Shown: piece after piece, positions 37,357-46,274 of the stretch
Layout of the letters: every line of letters begins with the position of its first letter
How positions within the stretch are numbered: position 1 is the first letter of the stretch
Source: Pseudodesulfovibrio thermohalotolerans
GTDB taxonomy: Bacteria; Desulfobacterota; Desulfovibrionia; Desulfovibrionales; Desulfovibrionaceae
Direction: 5' to 3'
Assembly: GCF_021353295.2 (NCBI RefSeq)
Contig: NZ_CP120635.1
Span: 3,625,501-3,689,500, forward strand
DNA length: 64,000 nt
Program-made: the position numbers and the translations under genes
Notes under the pieces: generated by a model
What the model saw: only the letters and a program-made list of their open reading frames with translations
What the model was told of the DNA's origin: nothing
Databases searched by the model: none

Positions 37357-37559
37357 TATCGATTCCTTGTGATAGACACGGCAAAAAGTTGCACATGGTT
37401 GCCTTTGGCAAGGGGGTCTAGTAGGCGTTTATCGCTCCTATTGCAATCTATGGCAAGCTGGGCTAGCTGGAAGTCTCGGACATCCGGCGTTCAAGATTTT
37501 TTCTAGACTTTTCAAAACCGGACTTATCTGGTAATGGTGTGCCGAACTCGGAGGATCGC

Positions 37560-39176
37560 TTGAGAGTTTTCAACTGTGCATATTTACTCGCGATGGGGCT
37601 GCTTATCGCGAGCCTGGCCGCGGGTTGTTCCACCAAGACGACCCCTGAGGCGGCCCCGCCCGTGGAGGAACAGGTGGCGGAGAACCTCGTGCCCGATGAC
37701 GCCGAGGCTCTCGAACCCGAAATCGAGGCCACTCCCGAAGTGGCTCCCGACGAGGACCTGACCCAGACCGAGCAGGCCGTGCTCAATCAGCGTTTCGGCC
37801 TGCTGTTCGATCTTGAGCCCCACGAGAACGATGAAGTCGAACTCTTCTTCACCTACTACAACCACAAGGCGCGCAAGACCATGGAGCGTTGGCTGAAACG
37901 CTCCCAGCCCTATCTGCCCTATGTGCGTCGGGTCTTCACCCAGTACGGTCTGCCCCAGGACCTTGTCCTGCTGCCGTTCGTGGAATCCGGCTACAACGTT
38001 CGGGCCTACTCCTGGGCCGGTGCGGGCGGAATGTGGCAGTTCATGCGCGGCACGGGCCGCTTGTACGGCCTCAAGGCCGACTGGTGGATCGATGAGCGCC
38101 GCGACCCCTACAAGGCCACCGACGCCGCGGCCCGCCATCTCAGGGACCTGCACGACAAGTTCGGCGACTGGTACCTGGCCCTGGCCGCCTACAACGCGGG
38201 CGAAGGCAAGATATCGCGTGCCCTGAAACAGGCCAAATGCGACGACTTCTTCGAGTTGACCGAGAAGAACCGCAAGCTTTCCCGGCGCAATCGCCTGAAA
38301 CGAGAGACCCGGCACTACGTGCCCAAGTTCATCGCCATTTCCAAGATTTTCCAGAACCTGGATACCCTCGGCTTCGAGCCCGTGTCCTGGGACATGGAGA
38401 TTGAGATCGTCCCGGTCAAGGTGCCCGGCGGCACCGACCTGCTCGCTCTGGCCCGCGCCGGCGGCATGACCTGGAAGGAATTCCACGACATGAACCCGGC
38501 TTTCCGCCGCCAGGTCAGTCCGCCGCACATGGAGGCCACCGCATACCTGCCCTCGGACAAAGCCGACAAGATGATCGCCTATCTGTCCGAGCCGGGCGCC
38601 CAGCCCTATGCGGGCTACATCCGCTACCGCGTGCGCTCCGGCGACTCCTGGTGGGTCATCTCCCGCCGCTACGGCGTGCCCATCAACGTGCTCAAGAGCG
38701 TGAACAACACCCGCTCCAACATACTGCGTCCCGGGCAGCACGTCATGGTGCCGGGCCACGGCTCCAAGCGGACCGTGACCGCGTCCGCTTCCTCGTCCAC
38801 GGCCAAGACCCGCGCCATCGCCGCCAAACGCGGCAATTACGTGGTCCGCTCCGGCGACAACCTGTGGTCCATCGCCCGGTCATTCAATACCACCGTGGCC
38901 ACCCTGAAGCGTTCCAACGGACTGCGTTCCAACCGCCTCAAGGTCGGCCAGAAGCTCTACATCCCCAACAGCTCCAGCGCGGCCACCAAGCAGGCCGTCA
39001 AGGACGCCGGAAAGGTCAAGACCGAGCTGGTCCACTACAAGGTGCGCAGGGGAGACAATCTCTATTCCATCTCCCGCAAGTTCGGCGTCAAGGTCTCCGA
39101 CCTCTGCCATTGGAACTCCATCAGCGCCAAGACCACCATCTACGCGGGCCAGAAACTCAAGGTCTACGTCCAGTAA
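37560..39176 (+). CDS. Membrane-bound lytic murein transglycosylase with LysM domains (MltD-like)
   Basis: 538 aa. Signal peptide with lipobox SLAAGC, then an acidic linker, an SLT catalytic domain (about 110-260) with the catalytic Glu in PFVESGYNVRAYSWAGAGG and the AAYNAGEGKI motif. Three LysM repeats follow (about 355, 430 and 490), which bind peptidoglycan. TTG 37560 is the start because GGAGGA lies just upstream; GTG 37539 is possible. It should act in cell-wall turnover at the inner face of the outer membrane. Confidence 0.9.
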   Translation: MRVFNCAYLLAMGLLIASLAAGCSTKTTPEAAPPVEEQVAENLVPDDAEALEPEIEATPEVAPDEDLTQTEQAVLNQRFGLLFDLEPHENDEVELFFTYYNHKARKTMERWLKRSQPYLPYVRRVFTQYGLPQDLVLLPFVESGYNVRAYSWAGAGGMWQFMRGTGRLYGLKADWWIDERRDPYKATDAAARHLRDLHDKFGDWYLALAAYNAGEGKISRALKQAKCDDFFELTEKNRKLSRRNRLKRETRHYVPKFIAISKIFQNLDTLGFEPVSWDMEIEIVPVKVPGGTDLLALARAGGMTWKEFHDMNPAFRRQVSPPHMEATAYLPSDKADKMIAYLSEPGAQPYAGYIRYRVRSGDSWWVISRRYGVPINVLKSVNNTRSNILRPGQHVMVPGHGSKRTVTASASSSTAKTRAIAAKRGNYVVRSGDNLWSIARSFNTTVATLKRSNGLRSNRLKVGQKLYIPNSSSAATKQAVKDAGKVKTELVHYKVRRGDNLYSISRKFGVKVSDLCHWNSISAKTTIYAGQKLKVYVQ

Positions 39177-39193
39177 TCGCGACACCCGATGGA

Positions 39194-39227
39194 AACCCCC
39201 TGCCGGCTTATGCCGACAGGGGGTTTT
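39194..39227 (+). terminator. Terminator after the lytic transglycosylase gene
   Basis: Stem CCCCCTG/CAGGGGG extends through one mismatch into CGGC/GCCG and is followed by six T (39224-39229). It lies about 18 bases past the stop. Confidence 0.82.
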
Positions 39228-39232
39228 TTGTG

Positions 39233-39520
39233 CCTCCGGCTCTTGGCCGCACGGTCCTTCCCGGATCGATTGCGCTGTCCCCGGGACGTGGAGGTGACGG
39301 AAGGGGGTGGTCTGCGAGCGGAGGGCTTGATTCTGGAAAAAGGGCGGCGGAATGGCGGCCGTACGTATCGGGTTGTCGCGCCGTAACCGGACAGGGGCGA
39401 GCCGTCCTTTTCGGGCGCGTGCCCTTGGGGCGTGGGGGAAAGACCGAAGGGGCCGTTCCGTCGGCACGGGGCGGGCGAAAAGCGGGTGCGCCCTCTCGGG
39501 AAGGCGTCCGTCTAGGCTGA
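39233..39520. other. Non-coding GC-rich stretch
   Basis: About 290 bases between the transglycosylase terminator and the end of the leftward HD-GYP gene. Short open frames on both strands have no ribosome site or recognisable sequence. I see no repeat, RNA gene or clear terminator in it. Confidence 0.5.
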
Positions 39521-40513
39521 TTAGATGATTTCGGCCCCGCTGAGGACCGCGACGAATCGTTTGAAAACGTTCATGTCGACGTTTTCGCGCATTTCGTTTC
39601 GGATGAGGGAGAGGGCTTCGTAGGGCTGCATGGCTTCGGCGTAGGGGCGGTCGGTGGTCAGGGCGTCGTAGATATCGGAAAGGGAGATGATGCGGACCGG
39701 CGTGGGCACGTTGTCGCCCTTTATTCCCGCCGGGTAGCCCGACCCGTCCAGGGCCTCATGGTGGAACAGGATGCAGTTGATCGTGTTCTGGGTCATGGGC
39801 AGGTGCGCGCACATGGATACGCCATGCACCGGGTGCTCCTTGATGATCTCCCGCTCCGCCGTTGTCAGGGGGCCCCGCTTGTTCAGGATTCGTTTGGGAA
39901 TCTTGGCTTTGCCCACGTCGTGCAGCAACGCGCCCAGCCCGTATTCGAAGACCTCGCTCTCGGTCATGTTGTAGGTCTGGAACAGGGCCACGGAATACAC
40001 GAACACGTGCATACAGTGGGTGTAGGTCTTGTAGTCGTGGGAGATGAACGGGGCTACGGCGGACAGCGAGTCGTCCTTGGCCAGGAACTTGATGGAGTTG
40101 CGCACGATGTCCGTGATGCGGTCGAAGTGCCTGGCCCGCAGGGCGCTCGGCAGCTTGCGGTCGAACACGTCCTGGAGCACCACGGTCGTGGCTTCGAAGA
40201 AAATCCTTGAACGCGCTTCGATGGGCAGGGTTTCGTCCAGCAGTATCCGGCCGAGGTTGCGCTCGATGTACTTTTCGTACTCGTCGCGTTCAGAGCCCTG
40301 GACGTATACTTCCTTGACGCCGTTTTTGTGCAGTGTCAGGCGGTGACGGGTGGTGAATCGCTGGCCGGAAGAGGTGTAAAGAACGAAGTCCCCACCTTGC
40401 CACAGGTAGACTGAGAAGTTCCCCAAAGCCTCCGGAAAGAGCATCACCGGGGATACGGGAAAGTAGGATACCGGCCGAGCGGCACGTGGATTCGTATCCA
40501 TTCCCGGATTCAT
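39521..40513 (-). CDS. HD-GYP domain cyclic-di-GMP phosphodiesterase
   Basis: 330 aa. The N-terminal 130 residues are an uncharacterised module. The HD-GYP domain follows with all hallmarks: LGALLHDVGKAKIPK, EHPVHGVSM and HHEALDGSGYPAGI. It should hydrolyse cyclic di-GMP in the cytoplasm. ATG 40513 is used; ATG 40501 is an alternative. It is divergent from an orphan solute-binding protein gene. Confidence 0.88.
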   Translation of the reverse strand: MNPGMDTNPRAARPVSYFPVSPVMLFPEALGNFSVYLWQGGDFVLYTSSGQRFTTRHRLTLHKNGVKEVYVQGSERDEYEKYIERNLGRILLDETLPIEARSRIFFEATTVVLQDVFDRKLPSALRARHFDRITDIVRNSIKFLAKDDSLSAVAPFISHDYKTYTHCMHVFVYSVALFQTYNMTESEVFEYGLGALLHDVGKAKIPKRILNKRGPLTTAEREIIKEHPVHGVSMCAHLPMTQNTINCILFHHEALDGSGYPAGIKGDNVPTPVRIISLSDIYDALTTDRPYAEAMQPYEALSLIRNEMRENVDMNVFKRFVAVLSGAEII

Positions 40514-40711
40514 ATATTAATCATCCGGCAAATGCTAGCAAAAATCAGGAGATTGTCTAGAAGACAGGGGGCGATTTGTGCGAGGGACGACGCTCCGTTC
40601 TGTCACATTCGCCATAAAACGGCGAAACAGAAAAGAATTCATGGGGTTCTTGTGGAAAACTGTGGAAGAAGATACGATGGTCTAGATCTGTCAATTTCAG
40701 GAGACCGACCC

Positions 40712-41473
40712 ATGAAAAAATACCTGTTTGCCTGTCTGTTTTGCCTCCTCGCTTCGACGGTCTGGGCCGGAACGCCCCTCCGTTTCGTCGTCGACGCGGA
40801 TTTCGCGCCCTATTCCATGGTCGTTGACGGCTCGCCTTCGGGCATCGACGTGGACGTGCTCAACGAGGCCGCGCGCCGGGCCGGGATCAACATCGAGATT
40901 CGCACGACACCCTTGAAGACCGTCCTTGAAATGGTGGGAGACGGCAGTTGCGACGGGGCCGCGGCCCTGTTCCGAAGCCCGGAGCGCGAGAGGTACGCCC
41001 TGTTCCTCGACGGCGTTCCGATCCATTTCAGCGACTATGTGCTTTTCGCCAAGGTGGGCAACCGATTCGTGTTCGATTCGTACGACGATCTGGCAGGCAA
41101 GGTCATCGGCGTGGCCGCCGGGCTGGATCTTGGCCCGGAATTCGCCGAGGCCCGGGCAAAGGGCGACATGATCGTCAAGGAGTATCCTGACCTGCGGGGC
41201 ATCCTCGCGGGACTGCTCGGCGGCGAAATCGACGCCTTTGCAGGCAATATCGATGTGACCTACTACCGCCTCAAGGACATGGGGCTGACCAGCTCCGTGG
41301 TCTATCTTCCCAAGAAGCTTCAGGCGGAAAAGCCCGCCTATATCGTCCTCTCCCGCGCCTCGGGTCTTGAGGACAAGGATAAGGTGGCCCGGGCATTGGA
41401 GGAAGCGCTCGCCAAAATGCACAAGGACGGCTCCTACAACACCATCGCCCACCGCTATTTGTTGCGCTTCTAG
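40712..41473 (+). CDS. Periplasmic solute-binding protein, amino-acid family 3
   Basis: 253 aa with a signal peptide (CLFCLLASTVWA). The mature part is an SBP_bac_3 fold: LRFVVDADFAPYSMV, GIDVDVLNEAARRAGI, and GDGSCDGAAALFRSPERE. No permease, ATPase or kinase is adjacent, so it is an orphan receptor or uses components elsewhere. CAGGAGA precedes the ATG. A terminator follows. Confidence 0.87.
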   Translation: MKKYLFACLFCLLASTVWAGTPLRFVVDADFAPYSMVVDGSPSGIDVDVLNEAARRAGINIEIRTTPLKTVLEMVGDGSCDGAAALFRSPERERYALFLDGVPIHFSDYVLFAKVGNRFVFDSYDDLAGKVIGVAAGLDLGPEFAEARAKGDMIVKEYPDLRGILAGLLGGEIDAFAGNIDVTYYRLKDMGLTSSVVYLPKKLQAEKPAYIVLSRASGLEDKDKVARALEEALAKMHKDGSYNTIAHRYLLRF

Positions 41474-41509
41474 CTCGGGCAGCGGCGGTCTCGTTCGGCG
41501 TCGGACAAT

Positions 41510-41540
41510 AGCGCGGGAATTCTCCCGCGCTTTTTCTTTT
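41510..41540 (+). terminator. Terminator after the solute-binding protein gene
   Basis: AGCGCGGGA pairs with TCCCGCGCT (41510-41518 with 41523-41531), followed by a T-rich tract (TTTTTCTTTT). Confidence 0.85.
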
Positions 41541-41643
41541 CCCTTTTGAAAATGGTGCGCGACCGAAAGCCCGGGCGCGGAGCCTGGGACGTGGCGGCGG
41601 TTGCCGTCCGGTTTTCTGGGCCGGGGAGTTTCGGTCGTCCGAC

Positions 41644-42483
41644 CTACAGGTCGACCAGCAGAACGTCCCTTTCGGCTATGGGCGTGCCCAGAAAGCGGGA
41701 GCCGGTCCGGGCGAAGCGCGCGGCGTCGTCGGTGGTCAGGTAGGTGGTTCCGCCACAGCCGTTTTCGGGCCGGGCAAGGCCGAGGCGGCCGAGTTCCGTA
41801 TAGACGGTTTCAGCGGTGGTGGCCGCGGAGTCCACGATGGTGGTCCGGTCCGGGACCACGCTGCGGATGGCGGCGGCGAGAAGGGGGAAGTGCGTGCAGC
41901 CGAGAACGAGCGTGTCGGGGATGACGGGACGCTCTGTGCCGGACGCGGGCTTGAAGATCGGGTCGAGGTAACGGGTTGCCACGGCCTCGGGCACCTGCCC
42001 TTCGGTCCACCCCTCTTCGGCCAGGGCCACGAACAGGGGGCAGGCGTGGCCGATAATGCGGGCTTCCGGGCGGATGGCGTGGATGGCGCGCTGATAGGCC
42101 CCGCCAGCGATAGTGGATTCCGTGGCGATAACGGCGACGGCCTGGTTGGCCGTGGCGGCGCAGGCGGCGCGCGCACCGGGTTCGACCACGCCGATGACGG
42201 GTACGCCGGGGTTGGCTTCGCGCAGGGCGTCCAGGGCCACGGCCGAGGCGGTGTTGCAGGCCACGACGAGCAGCTTGATGCCGCGCCGCGTCAGCTCCGC
42301 GCCGCACTGCACGCCGTAGCGGGCGACGGTCTGGGGCGATTTGGTCCCGTAGGGCAGCCGCGCCGTGTCGCCGAGGTAGAGAACGTCCTCGCAGGGCATA
42401 CGCTCGCGCAATGCTTTGAGCACGGTCAATCCGCCCACGCCCGAATCGAATACGCCGATGGGCAATTTCGCCTTGTTTTGCAT
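41644..42483 (-). CDS. murI: Glutamate racemase
   Basis: 279 aa. It makes D-glutamate for peptidoglycan. Both catalytic cysteines are visible, in LLVVACNTASAVALD and LVLGCTHFPLL, with the N-terminal GVFDSGVGGLTVL. The ATG at 42483 follows AAGGAGCAGGATC. It is monocistronic as far as can be seen. Confidence 0.95.
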   Translation of the reverse strand: MQNKAKLPIGVFDSGVGGLTVLKALRERMPCEDVLYLGDTARLPYGTKSPQTVARYGVQCGAELTRRGIKLLVVACNTASAVALDALREANPGVPVIGVVEPGARAACAATANQAVAVIATESTIAGGAYQRAIHAIRPEARIIGHACPLFVALAEEGWTEGQVPEAVATRYLDPIFKPASGTERPVIPDTLVLGCTHFPLLAAAIRSVVPDRTTIVDSAATTAETVYTELGRLGLARPENGCGGTTYLTTDDAARFARTGSRFLGTPIAERDVLLVDL

Positions 42484-42586
42484 GATCCTGCTCCTTGAAT
42501 GCGATCCCTTTTCGCGCCTCGGAGTGACACATTTCCCAGCGAAAGTCTAAGCCAATCACCGGGCCCCGCCGGGGCGGAGAGCTGGG

Positions 42587-43837
42587 CTAGTCCGACTTGG
42601 AATAGCCGAGCGTCTTCTGGGTCCAGGTGCGGGACTGAATGTAGATCAGCTCTGTCTTGAAAGCGTTCAGGGAGAGCTTTTCGAGGTATCGGGCGGTCTC
42701 GTCCCATTGGCCGCGTTCATAGCTTATGGCCAGGTGCAGGAGGTCGGACAGGTCGCCGGTGCCGTTCAGGGCCTCGACCACCCGCTCCTCCAGGGGAAGG
42801 GACTTGAGGACGTCGCGCATCTCCATGCCGAGCATGGCGTCGAGCAGCGAGAAGAGGCCGATCATGAACAGGGTGTCCGCTTCGCATTCGGACTTGTTGG
42901 AGTCGAAACAGACGGATTCCAGGAATTTGGCCCTGTGCACGGCCAGATAGGACAGCTCCCCGGCCTTGGGCGAGGGGTTGAGGTCGGCGAGGATGACGCT
43001 GCGGAGCCACTGCTTGGCCCGGATCATGCCCATCATGTCGATGGCCCGTTTCGCGGAGGTTATCTTCGCGGACAAGCCGAATCCGGCCGAGTTGATGTAG
43101 CGGAAGAGCCGGTAGGTCAGGTTCGGGTCGGACTGGAGAATGTCGGCCAGCCGCGCCGGCTCGAAGGCGGGCTTGGCCAGTTCGCCGAGGATCTGGAGCT
43201 TGGTGGTCTCGACAGCGGTGAGCTTGCGGCCGGGAATGATCTCGGGACGGCTGAAGAAGAACCCCTGGAACAGGGAGAAGCCCATGTCGCGCAGCAGCCT
43301 GAAGGTTTCGTTGTCCTCGACCTTCTCGGCCAGGGTGGTCACGTGCTTGGGCAGTCCGGCCAGGGCTTTCCTGATGCGCGCCGGGTCGGCCCCCAATGCC
43401 AGGATGTCGAGTTTGACGATGTCGGCCAGATCTATGAACGGACGGAGTTCGCCCTGGCCGAGGAAGTCGTCAACGGCCAGGGTGTAGCCCGCTTCCTTGA
43501 GCCTGCGGACGGCGGACAGGGTCTTTTTGTCGGGGCGGACGTGTTCCAGAATCTCGATAACGCATCTATCCTTGGGCAGGGCGAACCCGGCGTCCTCCCC
43601 GAGCAGCTTCTCCGGGAAGTTGATGAGGACGCGGGCCTCCGGGCTCATGCCCTCCGTGGCCAGGGTCAGGCCGTCGGCGATGACCGAGGCCGTGGCCTGG
43701 GACTCGTCGCTGATGACGGCTTCGTTGTCCCGGCCGGAACGGAAAAGCAGCTCGTATCCCCACACGGATTCGTCATGCCTGAAGACGGGCTGCCGTGCGA
43801 TAAACATGGATTCGAAGGTTTGAGGTTTGGAACGCAT
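42587..43837 (-). CDS. EAL-HDOD signalling protein (YuxH family), degenerate EAL
   Basis: 416 aa. The N-terminal EAL-like domain (about 10-210) has ELLFR where active enzymes have E-x-L-x-R, LINFP for the NLS motif and VDDFLGQGE for DDFG. Several metal and substrate residues are thus changed and phosphodiesterase activity is unlikely. The C-terminal HDOD domain spans about 215-400. ATG 43837 is the probable start; an N-terminal extension to 43954 is not homologous. It heads a block of three signalling genes on this strand. Confidence 0.85.
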   Translation of the reverse strand: MRSKPQTFESMFIARQPVFRHDESVWGYELLFRSGRDNEAVISDESQATASVIADGLTLATEGMSPEARVLINFPEKLLGEDAGFALPKDRCVIEILEHVRPDKKTLSAVRRLKEAGYTLAVDDFLGQGELRPFIDLADIVKLDILALGADPARIRKALAGLPKHVTTLAEKVEDNETFRLLRDMGFSLFQGFFFSRPEIIPGRKLTAVETTKLQILGELAKPAFEPARLADILQSDPNLTYRLFRYINSAGFGLSAKITSAKRAIDMMGMIRAKQWLRSVILADLNPSPKAGELSYLAVHRAKFLESVCFDSNKSECEADTLFMIGLFSLLDAMLGMEMRDVLKSLPLEERVVEALNGTGDLSDLLHLAISYERGQWDETARYLEKLSLNAFKTELIYIQSRTWTQKTLGYSKSD

Positions 43838-43899
43838 TATAAGTCGTCTCCTTCCGCGGCCCGAAGCTGTGGCGGCCGCGGACGTTAGCATATGGGCTC

Positions 43900-44796
43900 T
43901 CAATTGCGGTTGCGTCGGAGTTTGGCCGGGAACGTTTTCAGGTCGTCGTCGCATTCGGCCAGAATTTTGTCCAGGTAGGCCAGGTTGCGATCAATGGCCT
44001 CCCGGTAAAGGTCTTTACCTACTTTTATGCGCATTTGGAAGTAGTTAAGCATGAAACGATCCACGCCCTCGAACGGTTCGTCCAGGCGTTTGCGGACAAC
44101 ATCCCGGTAAAATCTCCTGGTTCTGAGCGCCAGGTCGAAGGCGGTCTCGTAGTCGGACAGCCGGGCTTCCTGGAACTCCTCGAAGAGCAGAAGCAGCTTT
44201 TCCGGGTAGCGGCGGTCCGCGAGCTGGGCCAGGATGTCCGCGCTGCCCACGAACTGGCCCATCCTGCGAATGGTCACGGATCGGAACGGGATTTCGGAGG
44301 GCTGCACGGACAGATTGGTGCTGCGGATGCAGTCGGCGACGTCGGCGATGTCTTGTTCGGAGAGAACCCCTTTCAGGTTGTTCCGCATGAACCGGATGGA
44401 CCGCTCTTCGTGCCCGACCGTGTACTTGGCCCCGGTTCCCATGGTGTCGCTCTCGTCCTGGATGAGGCCCACGTCGTGGAAAAGCGCGGCCAGGAGCCCC
44501 TTGAGACGGTCGTTGGCGGAGAAGATTTCACCCTTGCCCGAGGCGCCGTAGATCAGGCGCGCCGCCGCCAGAACCACGGAACAGGTGTGCTCGAAGTCAT
44601 GGTATCGGGTGTTGCTCGCCCGGTAGCCGGGATAGCGGCCGGAAAAAAGCCGTTCCACATCGTCGAATGCCCGGCCGAAGAGGGGGCCGTCGTGTTCCGG
44701 GGAGAGTTCCCGCATGAGGTTTTCGGTCTCGCGCAGGACGCTTTCGGGGTCTTCGGGGTCCGCGTGGTCGTATAGATTCGGTTCGGCTTCCGTCAT
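43900..44796 (-). CDS. HD-domain phosphohydrolase
   Basis: 298 aa. HD metal motifs are YHDFEHTCSVVLAAARL and LLAALFHDVGLIQDE, with a later conserved region QFVGSADILAQLADRRYPEK. The YH-F-H spacing recalls cyclic-nucleotide phosphodiesterases, but no GYP motif is present. It starts five bases after the GAF-HD-GYP gene stops, so the two are cotranscribed. The substrate is unknown. Confidence 0.82.
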   Translation of the reverse strand: MTEAEPNLYDHADPEDPESVLRETENLMRELSPEHDGPLFGRAFDDVERLFSGRYPGYRASNTRYHDFEHTCSVVLAAARLIYGASGKGEIFSANDRLKGLLAALFHDVGLIQDESDTMGTGAKYTVGHEERSIRFMRNNLKGVLSEQDIADVADCIRSTNLSVQPSEIPFRSVTIRRMGQFVGSADILAQLADRRYPEKLLLLFEEFQEARLSDYETAFDLALRTRRFYRDVVRKRLDEPFEGVDRFMLNYFQMRIKVGKDLYREAIDRNLAYLDKILAECDDDLKTFPAKLRRNRN

Positions 44797-44800
44797 ACGC

Positions 44801-46039
44801 CTACTTCCCGGGGGAATCCGACCACTTGTTGCGGATGGCTTTGATGACGTCGAAAATCTCCATGAAGATGTCCACGACCTCGGGGTCGAAGTGGGTCCCG
44901 GCCCCCTGTTCCAATGTTTCCAGGCATTGGTCGTCCGTGTGCGGGTCCTTGTAGGACCGAGGCGAGGCCAGCGCGTCATACACGTCGGCCACGGCGCAGA
45001 TGCGCGCGGAAAGGGGGATGGCTTCGCCGTTCATGGGCGCGCCGCCCATTTCCAGGTCGTCTGCCCAGATCCGGTCGCGGGGAATGGAGGGATAGCCGCT
45101 GCCCGCCCATTGCTCATGGTGGCACAGGGCGATGTCCATGGACATGCGGTCCAGCTCGGAGGTCTGGTTTCCGAAGAGCCGGGCTCCGTAGATGGTGTGC
45201 CATTTTATGATGTCGTACTCGCGCTCGGTGAGCTTGGCGGGCTTCTTGAGGATGGTGTCGGAAATGCCGACCTTTCCCACGTCGTGAAGCATGGCGGCCA
45301 GGCGGAGATTGTCGCGGGTGCGCTTGATCTCCTTGGCTCCGTGGCCCCGGCGGGCGGCCCAGGTGCCGTATATCTCGGCGCAGTACGCCCCCACGCGCTG
45401 GACGTGCGCCCCGGTCTCGGAGGGATCGCGCAGCTCGGCCATCTGCATCATGCGCAGAATCAGTTCGCGGTTCATGATGCCGCGTTCGATGGCCACGGAG
45501 GCGTTGTTGCAGAAAATGGGAATATAGGTCCGGGCCTTTTCGGAGAAGGGGATCACCGCGCCGGATTCGTTCTTCGCGTTGATGAGCTGCATGACCCCGA
45601 CGAGCCTGCTTTCCTGGGCGATCAGCGGGATGGCCAACATGCTGGTGGTTCGGAAGCCCGACTTCTCGTCAAAGGATTTGTTCAGGGAATAGGGGAGGGT
45701 GGGGTCCAGCTCGTAGGCGTCGTCCACGGCCAGGCTCTGCCTGGTTTTGGCCACATGGCCCACTATGGACTGTTCGCTGATGGGGATGGCGAAGTTCTGG
45801 TACAGGGCGGCGTTGGCCGCCTCGGTCTTGAAGAGCGTGTCGTTCTGGACGTAGCTGAAGATGAGCCGGTCGTCTTCAACAAGGTATATGGACCCGGCGT
45901 CAGCACCGGAAAACTGCCTGGATTCATAGAGAATCTTGTCCAGGATCGTATCAACGTCCTTGAGTTGGTTGACTTCATCCGTGACCTTGAGAATCGCCAA
46001 TACGGCATCGTCGCGGGCTTCGAGTCGCCTGTCGGCCAT
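44801..46039 (-). CDS. GAF and HD-GYP domain phosphodiesterase
   Basis: 412 aa. A GAF domain (about 15-190) senses an unknown ligand. The HD-GYP domain has LAAMLHDVGKVGISD, the conserved H-x8-LF segment IKWHTIYGARLFGNQT and HHEQWAGSGYPSIP, in which the third motif carries GSGYP as in active enzymes. It would hydrolyse cyclic di-GMP. ATG 46039 follows GGGAGGAAAA. First gene of the pair with the HD-domain gene. Confidence 0.88.
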   Translation of the reverse strand: MADRRLEARDDAVLAILKVTDEVNQLKDVDTILDKILYESRQFSGADAGSIYLVEDDRLIFSYVQNDTLFKTEAANAALYQNFAIPISEQSIVGHVAKTRQSLAVDDAYELDPTLPYSLNKSFDEKSGFRTTSMLAIPLIAQESRLVGVMQLINAKNESGAVIPFSEKARTYIPIFCNNASVAIERGIMNRELILRMMQMAELRDPSETGAHVQRVGAYCAEIYGTWAARRGHGAKEIKRTRDNLRLAAMLHDVGKVGISDTILKKPAKLTEREYDIIKWHTIYGARLFGNQTSELDRMSMDIALCHHEQWAGSGYPSIPRDRIWADDLEMGGAPMNGEAIPLSARICAVADVYDALASPRSYKDPHTDDQCLETLEQGAGTHFDPEVVDIFMEIFDVIKAIRNKWSDSPGK

Positions 46040-46097
46040 TTTTCCTCCCTTCCAGCCTTTTCGGAACGTCTCACCTATTTCAGATGAAAATGCAAAC

Positions 46098-46117
46098 ATT
46101 CTCGAATTTTCAAGAAT
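46098..46117. promoter_or_regulatory. Imperfect palindrome upstream of the GAF-HD-GYP gene
   Basis: ATTCTCGAATTTTCAAGAAT is a 20-base inverted repeat (8 of 10 positions pair) in an AT-rich region, 59 bases upstream of the start. Its regulator is unknown. Confidence 0.3.
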
Positions 46118-46222
46118 TTGCACAAAAAAACGCGAAAAAACGGAAAGATGTTGTGGAAAACAGTGGCCGCCGGACAGAGGGACGCGGCAAGGAAGGATGG
46201 GGCGGGCCCGGAATCGGCCCGG

Positions 46223-46261
46223 AAAAATGTCCGGCCCGGCAGCGGAAACTGCCGGGCCGGA
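46223..46261 (-). terminator. Terminator of hcp
   Basis: A 13-bp perfect GC stem (46230-46242 with 46249-46261) is followed on the minus strand by five T (46227-46223). It lies 14 bases past the hcp stop. Confidence 0.85.
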
Positions 46262-46274
46262 TCGTTATGCGCGT

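Noticed and set aside
39189..39386. Small rightward frame after the lytic transglycosylase
   Set aside because: It overlaps the terminator hairpin and lacks a ribosome site.
40650..40666. TTGTGGAAAAC motif (also at 46151-46161), resembling DnaA boxes
   Set aside because: Only isolated copies with mismatches, in two different promoters; no cluster, AT-rich unwinding region or dnaA-type neighbours to suggest an origin.
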